Source: Triglochin maritima
Lineage: Eukaryota; Streptophyta; Magnoliopsida; Alismatales; Juncaginaceae
Reading direction: 5' to 3'
Length of the DNA: 64,000 bases
Assembly: GCA_963682175.1 (NCBI GenBank)
Contig: OY821793.1
Span: 30,022,391-30,086,390 of the forward strand
Shown here: positions 1 through 10,296 of the stretch, one piece after another
Layout: every line of letters begins with the position of its first letter
Position numbering within the stretch: position 1 is the first letter of the stretch
Notes under the pieces: generated by a model
Seen by the model: the letters and a program-made list of their open reading frames with translations, nothing else
Told to the model about the DNA's origin: nothing
Database searches by the model: none
Translations under genes and position numbers: made by a program

Positions 1-1521
1 TATCATTTTTATGAAGAAACTGTATAAGCCTTCTGGTAGTTCATCGGCGTATAGTATGTCTTGTTTGCCAAAGGTCATACGTTTTTATTAGCTTTAGAAG
101 CTACAACCACAACCGTAGATTTTTTGTGTTTGCAAAAGGATAAAATTAAGGTGTTAAGGCATTTTTTCAGTTTTCTTTCGAAATCGTTAGTAACCTAGTA
201 TTATTATACAAGTTAAATGTACATGGCTCGAAAAAGGGTGGTATAACCGTATAAGGTGTAAAGGAAAAAAGAAAAAAAAAGAGGTAGAGCTCCAAAACCG
301 TTCTTGGTGTTAGAACTTGAAACTTTTTATTGAAGGTTATTCTAAGGTAACTAATTATGCTTGTCAATTGAGACAATCTAGGTTTGAAGAAGTATTATTT
401 ACGCTCAGGAATTTTCTAGTGAGTCTAGAGTTTAATTTTTCTAAATTAAGTCCCCACAATACACACTACTCATTTCAAATTGTAAGGTAGATTAAGAAAA
501 AAACGGTTTATGCTAATGAATGATGAGATTAACTGTAAATAAGATCCAATTGTGAGATTGTAGAGGGTTTAAACTAAATTTGATGAGCCCTGAGTTCATT
601 AGAGCTTGACCCTATTAACGCTATAGTCAAGGGCAAATTGTATTTTATTTTATTTTGCATCGACTGTACACAGTTGATTGAAGTACTATTTTACACTCGT
701 AACATCTGTGGTCGGTGAATTATGGGTGTCCAGGCCGTTGATACTAATTAAAATTAATCCTTACTATTTATAGAAAAAAAAGTATATACGAGAATTTAAA
801 GAATATGCAGGCATGCAACCTATCAGATGTTGGCCACGTGGCCTTCGTGCAAAAGACCGAAGCATACAGAGCAAAATAAAATTTAGCCCCCGAAGACCAT
901 ATAACAAGAACCAAGCAAGCAGCACTGAGAATTGTATTAACATCAGAATTTGGGTTTGGTGGTGGAAGTGGGTTTTGAAGTGGTTTATTGTGGGTGTCCG
1001 GAGGTCGTAATTAAAAGTAAATTCGATATATATTAGTCTGGAGCACTTGAGAAAATTGAAATGTTAATTTTATCAAGTGAAATCAAATTGCATGACCACT
1101 TTTCAATCTTGTAGATGGGAGAGTTGTAAAAAAGTTGTAGACCACAAAAGTATTTGATGTAGCGCTCGACGTTGCTAAGAGGGTTACAGATTCCCTGGAA
1201 GAATTGAAAAAATTGATTCTCATCATTTCAATGAAATTAGTTGCATTTTTTAACGTTTGCTCACAAAGTTTATCACTCTCTCGGTCTCTCCTCATTTCAA
1301 TTTCGAAAGCATAAAAAATATTTAGTAAATCACGACATTAGTGACCAAGTTTGAGCTAACTAACCCATGGTACCTGATAGTAATAAAAAGAAAGTAATGG
1401 GTGTAAACCGAAATATACATATATTCGCAATAAAAGCAAAACGCAGGTCGAAATTCGAATACGGAAGTCGTTTAGATTCGGCTTCGCCAGTGACGTTACC
1501 GCCGACGTCTCGACAGACTCC
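1..1521. other. Gene-free left flank
   Basis: AT-rich sequence without a convincing coding exon. It contains one copy of a dispersed repeat (listed separately). The last ~100 bases before the RING gene are the likely promoter and 5' UTR. Confidence 0.5.
425..583 (-). repeat. Dispersed repeat, copy 1 (inverted relative to 55.8 kb)
   Basis: The reverse complement of this stretch matches 55788-55955 over most of its length. Shared blocks include TTTTTTTCTTAATCTACCTT, ACAATTTGAAATGAG and ATCTTATTTACAGTTAATCT. Length and AT-richness fit a small non-autonomous transposon (MITE), but the ends and target duplication are not resolved. Confidence 0.6.
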
Positions 1522-1559
1522 AAGAAGAAGAAGAAGAAGAAGAAGAAGAAGAAGAAGAG
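1522..1559. repeat. (AAG)n microsatellite in 5' leader
   Basis: About twelve AAG triplets lie directly before the RING gene start codon at 1573, so they probably fall in the 5' UTR. Frames through it give poly-Arg or poly-Leu ORFs that are artefacts. Confidence 0.9.
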
Positions 1560-1572
1560 CTGTTGGATTTCC

Positions 1573-1944
1573 ATGGATTCTACCTCTTCCAATCGCAACA
1601 TACACCCAAAGGTACGATTTCACCTGGGGGGGTTTTTTTCCGCATTTTTCTAGGGTTTCCGGTGTTAGATTGTTCGTTATTTTCCTTCTTTTCGCGATTT
1701 CATCGGATTTCTCCTTCAAAGATGCGATTTTTCTGTAGAATTGGAATTTTGATTGCTTGGAAACTACGACTTTTAGCGTTCTCATGAAATGGGAGTTTTT
1801 TTTATAATAAAAAAAACTCTGTTTGTGTTTCTTTACAATTTTAGTCACATCTTCGCATGTAGGAAATGATTTAATGTTATAACCATATATTTTGATGCAA
1901 CAAGGTGATGTTGGAAGATTTTAAATTGGTGCCCTATCTGCTCC

Positions 1945-1982
<38 letters not shown>

Positions 1983-4900
1983 TACCAAAGAGCGGAATTT
2001 GTTTTTTTTGTTTTAATTAGTATTATTTGATGTTAATGAAGAAGCCATCTTTTGTTAATTGCATCTTTTTTCGGTGACATCTGCAGAATATGGATGGTGT
2101 TGGCATTAGTGGCGTGCACAGAACGGCATCAATTCCGCGTGATAATTTGAACCCTGTGGGTGAAGATTGTGTTGTTCATGATAGAAACAAACGGAAAGAG
2201 ATCGTAGACGAAGGTTATAATACAAATGATCAAGATTCCAAATGCAGTTCTTCTTCAAGCAGGTAAAAGTGACTCCCAGAACTGCACAGTCGCATATGCG
2301 ACCCTGGGGCACCCAGCCGCACAGGGTCACATATGTGGTTTTAAATCCTTGATTTTCTTTATAATTGCGCCTTCCTTTTCTTTTATTAGTTGTAATTTGT
2401 CAACCTACCATCAGTTACACCTATCAAGCCACTATCTGTTGATATTTTCCTACGAATACAACTGTTTTTTGTTTACTTGATTCGGTAGGTTCAGCTAAGG
2501 TACAAGGCTAGTGCTGAAAATACTTCGTGTTCTTTTGACCTGAAGGAAATTTAATTAGCACATAATTGTCGTCACTGGATATCTTCTGATTGTTTCTTCA
2601 TAAATTTGCCTTTGACCGTTGTCTTATGGGCTGCTGCAATTGGCAATTAGTGCAACCTGCCTGTCCTTCAGCTTCACAACTTCTCTAGTAGACTAATTTC
2701 TTGCTCTTAGCCTCTTACCATGCCACTTTTCTAGAGTCTCTTTCTACGCCTCCTCTCTCCATTCATAAGGTTTTTCTTTGACGCAGGTTACCATCTCCAG
2801 CGACTATCTTCTCCTTAAGTACTACTGTCCTAGTCACTCTCTCCATTTCAGTCCATTGCTCCCATGATCTGCTGAATACCATAATTTCATCACCCATAAG
2901 GCAAAACACCTATTCCTTATTATAGGGAAGCTCAATAAAAAAAAGTTTTTTTTCCTTCTAAATCCGAGTGGTATTCCTTGCTCAATTGCTTCATTTAATT
3001 TGCTTGGTTGCTTTGTTATGTGTTTGCTGTACTTAGTTTTGGATTAGGTCCACATTTTATGCTTCTATTCTCGGTATTTTTTTATTTTTTTTCAGGTTTC
3101 ATGTAAAGTTGGCTAAGGAAACTAATGTCGCTAGGAAAGATAAAAGTGAGGATAGATTCACCAATGATGCGGGTCATAGAAATACCACTTGCAGTTGCAA
3201 TCAAGATGTAGATGTTAGTTTCTTGCACAGAACTGTAGATGGATTGCCAGTAGAAAATCACATGGATAAAAGTTTATTTGGGCAAACAAAGGATGAAAAG
3301 TTGGTTCACCCTAGTCTTGAGATCAACTGCTGTGAAGAAGCATCTGCTTCACATCGCCATCTATCAACCTTGAGTTCCTCTGAAGTATCTCCTAGCGCAG
3401 GTTCTGAGATTGATGATATCAAGAATTATGGGCCACAAAAGCTTTTGAGAGCAAAGAGAAAGAATAAATCATGTTGCTGTCAAGACGATGGAAGTTCAAG
3501 TTCTTGTATTTCTGAAAACTTGCTATTTCCTTCTTTTGAATCTTTCGAAAGATCCTTAGATGAAATATCAATCAGCAATCATAATTCCAGACAAAATGAT
3601 GTTACAACACAGCCATCAGTTCCTAAAGTGGATCTGTCATCCTCCTCCACGTTTGTATCCAACTCTCAGGAAGATGATAGTCACATATTTTACGATAACT
3701 CCATTTCAAGGGAAATGCAAATTGAAGCGGACGAGGTGTTAGCTCGAAATCTTCAAGAGAGACTCTTCACTGAATGTCCAAGTGATATGGGTGGTACTAT
3801 GGAGGTCAGATTTTTCACATTTTGATCGAAGTTTTCACCCTCGGTTATGATTTCTTTACCTTTATGTGTGGACCATCACTTGCCTCATTATTTTTGTCAG
3901 TATGGTTAAGTAACTTGTTGATTGGATGATATGAGCTTGCTTTATATCCTCATTGGTCCTTCAATTCATCTTACGCAGGATGATGCAGTCATCGCTTGGA
4001 TGTTACAACATGACGAGGATACCGAATCCCTTTCAAATATTAGAATGAGGCATCACTTACAATCTGTAAGTGGATCTTTAGTTGTTTGAAGAAAATTTGC
4101 TATTTTTTTTTGTAGTTTGGTCAAAACTTTTCATCACCACGTCTCAACTTTAAAGCTATTCTCAAGATGAGGCCCGCTTAGTAAACTTATCTGCAATTGC
4201 TTTTTTCAACGTTTAGTAACATATTAACTTGTATCCATACCGTGGATTCATCTTGGTTTTTATCGTACATACTAATTGGTACACCTGGTAACCTACTAGT
4301 CAAGTATGGTTTATTTTGATGTAACCTGCAATTATGTTCTACATTTCAACATACCATCTCATCGCTCATCGTCCCTTTCGTTATCTTCTTGGCAAGTATA
4401 TTCCTTGCTATTTGTTTCCATGATATCTAGAGTAAGTTTTGTGATGTGAAGGAAAATTGTGTTTACTACTTTAGCGTCCTAGTTGCCTTTAAATACTTAT
4501 TTTTCTTTTTATCATAGGGGACCGAGTGTTAATGCTGATAATTTCTTCATATTCAAGTTTTAGAGGAGTTTTACATTTTTACTGGAATTTGAGAATAAAA
4601 TTCCTTATTTGGCTCTTAATATGGTGCAAGGAAATACTATTTCTTCATGGTTCTTTTCAAATAGTTCTAATTTGACATTCTTTCCTTGTTTCTTCAGCGT
4701 GATAAATCTCTTGCACATTTATACCGTAGCCATCAGTATCCTCTAGAAAGTTCTTCAGAATGGTCAGCAGACTGTGTCCGCCCACCACCTCGAGAGGCTC
4801 CATTGCGGAGAAATTCTTCAGCAAGGTCACCAAGTCGTGCCCGCCCACCATCATTAGAGTCTCAGCTAAGAAGAAATTCTTCTGGAAGGTCACCGAACCA

Positions 4901-6494
4901 TGCACGTCAACCATCCAGAGATACTCAGTTGAGAAGAAATTCTTTAGGAAGGTCTCTGAACAGTGTCGGTCCACCATCCAGAGAGACTCAGTTGCGAAGA
5001 AATGTAAATTGGCGTCAAATGGTTCTTGAATCGGTATAGCTAGACTTTTTTACCTGCATGTTTAATTTGATGCTTAACCTTTTGCCAGGTGTTAAAATGT
5101 GATATACATCTCTACAGCAGTTTACTATCAGCAAAATCAAGTATCTTTGCCTTAAACTCGGCAAAGCAATTTTGTAGCTGAATACGGGATGGACGGCCCT
5201 TACACCTGAGTGGATTGAACTTGGAGCCTTTCTTAGGGGGGAAAATCCTATTTCCCATTATTATAATGAACGTTTAAAGAACATAATTGAAAGCAACATT
5301 AGAGTGTAAGTAGTATTTAATATAAAGTTTGGTCTAAATTAGTGAATACTGAAAGCATTTTATAATTTTGTACTTTGAAAGGTTCAAATTAGCTTTGGCA
5401 AGATCTTAGAAACAACTGGTAATCTAGATTTGACATTGTTAATCAAGGGTATCCAGTCTTAGAACATATAGAAGGCTGATTTTGAACATTTTTCCATCCT
5501 AATGTTTTGAGGGATTGGAGAACACTTCGCATTACGCCTTAATTACAGGCCAGTTAATGAAATCCTGGAACTTATCTCTAAATAATAGACAGTGCACAAG
5601 GGCACACATATTGAGGAGGATGTAGTCAGGCTGTCAGATGCATTAGGGCCATTAGGCTTCATTATCATTGTGCTTCTCAATTTCTCGTCTCTTCAAAGTG
5701 TTTCTATCAACATGTCATTAAATTTCTTGTATTATCATTATTTTGAATTTGTAAGGTCCATCATCTTACCTTTGGTATTAACAAATAATGTTTCTGTATA
5801 GAGGCTTAATTATTTGGAAAGATTTGATGCATCAGCCAATCCCTTGCTCCAACTTCAGCACGATTTTGATGAGTAAGCACACGTCCTCAACCATATGGTA
5901 GATATCAGCAGTTTTTCATGATCCAAGTGTTACCTGGCGGGTTTTTTCCCCATAGTTGCTCCATTTGGTCATATCTACTTCTTTTAGGTGAGTTTTTTCG
6001 TCCTTCTCCGTTACTGACATAAATTTTGTATTTCCATATACAGGAGAGACTACGAAATGCTATCGTCCCTTGACAATATTGACCACTTGCATGCTGGTGC
6101 TTCACTCCAGCAAATCAATAGTTTGCCAGAATCAACTATAGGAGTAAGGTTTTCATTCGATCTGTTGTTGCAATTCACACATTTCTGAGTTTATTTGACG
6201 CGGTTGCAGCCACTTACCGTTCTCTTTGGTCATACAGAATCAGAAATCTGAAGAAACATGTGTTATTTGCCTGGAGGCCCCCTCCATTGGAGATAGGATT
6301 CGTCATCTGCCCTGCTTGCATAAATTTCACAAACATGTAGGCTTCACTTTGATCTGTCACATGCAGATACATTTTGACAATGAAATTCCTTTCTTTAATT
6401 GTCGTCATGTTACTTGAATTTGCAGTGCATAGATACATGGCTTGGGAGGAAGAAGGCATGTCCGATTTGCAAATCAGGAATTTTTCAAAGATAG
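1573..6494 (+). CDS. RING-H2 finger E3 ubiquitin ligase, 9 exons
   Basis: Predicted E3 ubiquitin ligase of 561 residues. Exons: 1573-1611, 2087-2262, 3096-3804, 3979-4065, 4698-5033, 5802-5872, 6044-6143, 6238-6336 and 6426-6494; all borders are GT-AG and all phases close. The C-terminal ~50 residues form a RING-H2 domain: CVIC at 514-517, then the C-x-H-x2-H-x2-C core (LPCLHKFHKHC) split across the last intron, then CPIC. The long N-terminal part is Ser-rich and looks disordered, with an acidic LARNLQE-type helix and three 21-residue repeats. RING-H2 proteins of this layout transfer ubiquitin from an E2; the substrate is unknown. An alternative exon at 5178-5307 stays open but would break the phase, so it was left out. 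The subfamily is not recognised; the RING assignment is firm and the middle exons less so. Confidence 0.85.
1948..1977. repeat. (TTA)n microsatellite, intron 1
   Basis: About ten TTA triplets in intron 1 of the RING-H2 gene. Confidence 0.9.
2293..2335. repeat. Intronic inverted repeat (hairpin)
   Basis: Two 14-base arms (CATATGCGACCCTG and CAGGGTCACATATG) pair at 13 of 14 positions around a 15-base GC-rich loop. It lies 30 bases after the 5' splice site of intron 2 of the RING gene. The high GC content stands out from the AT-rich intron. No function can be read from it. Confidence 0.7.
4803..5003 (+). repeat. 63-bp in-frame tandem repeat in RING gene exon 5
   Basis: Three consecutive 63-bp units (4803, 4866 and 4929) plus a partial fourth. 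Each encodes a 21-residue module starting LRRNS and ending in a Pro-Ser-Arg-Glu-Thr-Gln-like tail (QLRRN at each junction). The units differ at scattered sites, so the duplication is not recent. The modules are Arg/Ser/Pro-rich, fit disordered linker sequence and contain R-x-x-S phosphorylation-type sites. Confidence 0.9.
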
Positions 6495-6829
6495 AATTTA
6501 GTCGAGAATCATTACTATGTTCCTGTCTGGAATTCGGCCGTGAGTTGCTCCCGGATGGATGATCACCCTTCTACTTTGGCCATGGTCTTCACCATTTGAG
6601 CTGGAGATAAATATTGATTGCTCATCCTTTTATATTTATTTTGATTATGAAATAGAGCAAAGCTCATCCTCTTCAGTACTAATTCTTTGTATTTATTCTT
6701 AAATGCATCATATGATTGAATAATATAATTTGATGTATTTTTATGTTTGGCTTGGGTCTACTTACTGAACACTGAGCGCTTCTTTTACTGGTTGACACTA
6801 TCCAAAATTGGGATGTAATTATTTATTGG
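6495..6829. other. 3' flank of the RING gene
   Basis: Probable 3' UTR and AT-rich spacer. No coding exon seen. Confidence 0.5.
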
Positions 6830-9235
6830 TTAAATCCAAAGTTATAATTCACGAAATTTGATAAAAACAATTAGTTTTAAAAATTCATGATATTATGTCA
6901 TTATTTGAGAGATCTAATAATACTAATTAATATTTTAAAATGAAGAGGTTGATCACATGCGTCTACCGAAACATATTTTGATTTTATTGTTTTCGATAAA
7001 ACCTAAAGACTATATATCGAAATTGATAAAAACGAGTTTTTAAAATTGATAACATTTTTTTTTTTTTCATAGGTCTAATGATACTATTGAATATTTTAAT
7101 ACGAAAACGATAAACACATTTGTATGCAGAAATATTAAGATTTGCAGTTTTCGATAAAACTAAGGTTATACGTCACTAAATTCATGAAATCTTTCCTCAT
7201 TTTGAGAGAAAGAAACAAATGATTAATTATATATAAAAAAACTTTAAACACTTTTTGTGTCCACCGAAACATATTTAGATTTTATTGTTTTCGAGAAAAC
7301 TCAAAGGCTATAACTCACAAAATTTGATAAAAACATGGAGTTTTTAAAATTAATAATATTTCTTCATTATTTCGAGCTATAATTATAATAATGAATATTT
7401 TTAAATGAAAATGTTAAATGTATGTCTATTGAAGAAAAAGATTTAGATTTTGCATTTTTCGATAAAATCCATAGGTTTTATCCAAAAAGGTTATAGATTT
7501 TAAAAAATATATATCATAATTAGCTCGCGAAATTGATCAAACGACTCCTTAAAATACATAGTATAGTTTCATTTATTCAGAGGTTTTATGACACTAATGA
7601 ATACTTTACAATGAAAATGTTGAACACATATGTCTATTGAATGACTCTACCTCCTCCGAGACAGAATGTTCCTGCCAATTATGACTTTCACCTGGAAAGT
7701 GAGCAAATATGCAAGGGGTGTTAGCGTTAGCCTATGCATGGCTCAGTTCGGATCGAGGAAGACATGAATTAAATGCAGGGGTATTTAGATTTCATTGTTT
7801 TCGACAAAACCCAAGAGGCTATAACTACGAAATTTGATATAAAAAACCTAATTTTGAGAATTCATAAAATAAAAAAATCATATTTCAAAGGTGTAAAGAT
7901 ACTAATGAATTTTTTAAGATGAAAATGTTTAAAAACATGCGTAAGCAAAAAGATACGTAGATTTTTACATTGCTCGATAAATTCTAAAGGCTAAAACTTT
8001 GATAAAAATATTCTGTTCTTGAAATTCATGATATCAAGAAACATTTGAGAGGTATAATCATACTAATCAATATTTGTATTCTATCATTTTGAGCAAAACA
8101 CAAAGGCTATATACAGGACCGTCTCGGAAATTTTCGAGGTCCTGTGCGAAAATCAACAATAAGACTCCTAAATTTGAATTTTTTGTCCTCCTAGTTTAAA
8201 TAATAAAAATTTCACTAATTTTGATTTTTTTGATAAAATATAATGGTTATAGCTCATGAAATTTGATAAAGAGATTCTATTTTAAAACACATAATTTTTT
8301 TTTCATTTTGAGAGGTTTAATGATATTAAAAGTATTTTAAGATGAAAATGTTGAACATGTGCCGAAACATATTTAAATTTTTTGTTTTCGATAAAGTTCA
8401 AATGTTATAACTTAAGAAATTTAATAAAAAACACTCAATTTTTTAAACTCATAATTTATTTTTATACTATAAGGGTTACTGATACTAATGAAAATTTTAA
8501 GATGAAAATGGTAATCATATGTTGTAAAGAATAATATTTAGATATTACATGTAGTGATAAAACTCAAGGGTTGTAACTCACAAAAATTGAAAGAAAAAAA
8601 CTCATGATTTGTCATTATTTGAGAGGTCGAATGATGTTAATCAATATTTTAAGATGGAAAATTGAATGCATGTGTCTATTGGTACATTTTTAGATTTATT
8701 GCTTTTGGTAAAACTGAAAAGGTAACTCACGAAATTTGATTATGATACTCCATTTTTCAATTTCATATTCTTTTTTTTTCATTTTATCAAGAGATTGAAT
8801 GATGCTAATAAATATTTTAAGATGAAAATATTGAACCATGTTTATCAAAGATATTAAGATTTTATTGTTTTCGACGAAACTTAAAGATTATAACTTACGA
8901 AATTTGATAAAAATACAGTTTTTAAAACTCAAAACATTTCTTCGGATTTTACTTTTTAGAGTTATAATGATACTATTAATATGAAAATGTTAAAAATATG
9001 TTTGCAAATAAAGATATGTAGATTTTGCATTTACCGGTAAACCCAAAAGTTATAACTCACGAAATTCGATAAAAACATTCGATTTTTAATTTTTGCATTT
9101 ACCGATAAAACCCAAATGTTATAATCATGAAAATTGATAAAAACAATCCATTATCATGTCTTACACATGATTTGTCATTATTTTTAGAGGTGTAATGATT
9201 CTAATTAATATTTTAAGATGAAAAGGTTGAACACA
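6830..9235. repeat. Decayed tandem array, ~160 bp monomers
   Basis: Diverged copies of one monomer recur roughly every 150-170 bases. Landmarks are TATAACTCACGAAATTTGAT, GATTTTATTGTTTTCGATAA and GATGAAAATGTTGAACACAT. Copies of the first landmark start near 6841, 7009, 7165, 7307, 7811, 7990, 8247, 8404, 8569, 8721, 8888 and 9048, giving about 14 monomers. The array is interrupted near 7640-7775 by unrelated sequence and at 8116 by a hAT fragment. Monomer length resembles plant satellite DNA, but the array is short and highly diverged. Confidence 0.75.
8116..8216 (+). mobile_element. Truncated copy of the 54.8 kb hAT-like MITE
   Basis: Starts CAGGACCGTCTCGGAAAT and continues GTGCGAAAATCAACAA and TCCTCCTAGTTTAAATAAT, closely matching the first ~100 bases of the element at 54829-55148. 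The right part is missing, so this is a truncated relic inside the satellite-like array. Confidence 0.8.
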
Positions 9236-10296
9236 TGTGTAAGACATTTGTCTATCAACAATCCCTGCATATGCTATTTTCCTTCCCACCAAATCAACGT
9301 TTCTCCTCCCAGTCGTCAACTAGGTCGTCCCACAACCAGGTCCTTAGCGGGTCATCCGGGCAGATGACCCCTCCAAGGATGCCCTCATACAACTAAGGTA
9401 AGCACCTCAAAATCAGTTATACAGAACCATAACTGAGGTTTGAATGCTGTTTTATTCCGTAGAAATTTCATGAATTACTATTCAAAGATGATGTCGTGAA
9501 ATTGTGCACTGATACTTAATAGTTTACTGATTGTTGTAGTTGTTTTGTTTTAGTAATGTGACTGATTGTTGTTGAGATAACCATAATTAAAATAAAAAAC
9601 TTCAGAAACTTCTGTCTTGTTGCCCCTTTCTCTTCTGCACAACTCTCACGATAGAAAATATTTAATGTCATTTTCATAGATTAAGAAGGATTATTATTAA
9701 AAGAAATCAATGAATCATATTAGCTTTTGCTCATGAATGGAACAAGATGTTTGAGAGGTTGTAGGTCTCCTGAGAGCAGTAATATACTTCATGTCTTGAA
9801 TTTGTTCACAACTAATCATCGTAGATATTAAAATGATTTCACCACATACAGACATGTAATAATAACATTTTAACTCCAAATTACATGAACAAATTGCACC
9901 ACAATCACTTTATTCTTTCTGACAAAGGATAAGTCAGCAGATAGACCAAAGGGGATAATGTACATCAAGAAAACGAAGTAAAGAGTTAAAACAAAGATCT
10001 GTCAGATTCTACAGTAAATCTACCAGAAAATAAATATTTCCATGTACATGAATTAACACTAGCGTCTAAAGTACAAAAGTAGAAATTACCTTTACAAAGC
10101 TATCTTGCTGAATCATTTTACATTGGCTAGTCTGCATTATGGTCAGCGTCTCAAACTGAATTCTTGTCTGCGGTATTTTAATGTGGAGAAAAAGAAGACC
10201 TTCAGTATGAATCATGAGATTATGAATTGAAAGAAATACACTCATGGGAAGCATTAGTAATTAACGCACAACAGAAAGGCAGTCTCAACCGGCTAA
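9236..10296. other. Spacer and 3' flank of the FRS gene
   Basis: No coding exon seen. The part next to 10297 is the likely 3' UTR of the minus-strand FRS gene. Confidence 0.5.

Noticed and set aside
1356..1848. ORFs of 80-160 residues on both strands over the AAG run
   Set aside because: They consist of poly-Arg, poly-Leu or poly-Phe tracts produced by the microsatellite and cross the first exon/intron of the RING gene.
5178..5307. Extra exon of the RING gene (open stretch after a TTTTGTAG acceptor)
   Set aside because: Including it breaks the phase with the following exon; without it the gene closes in frame.
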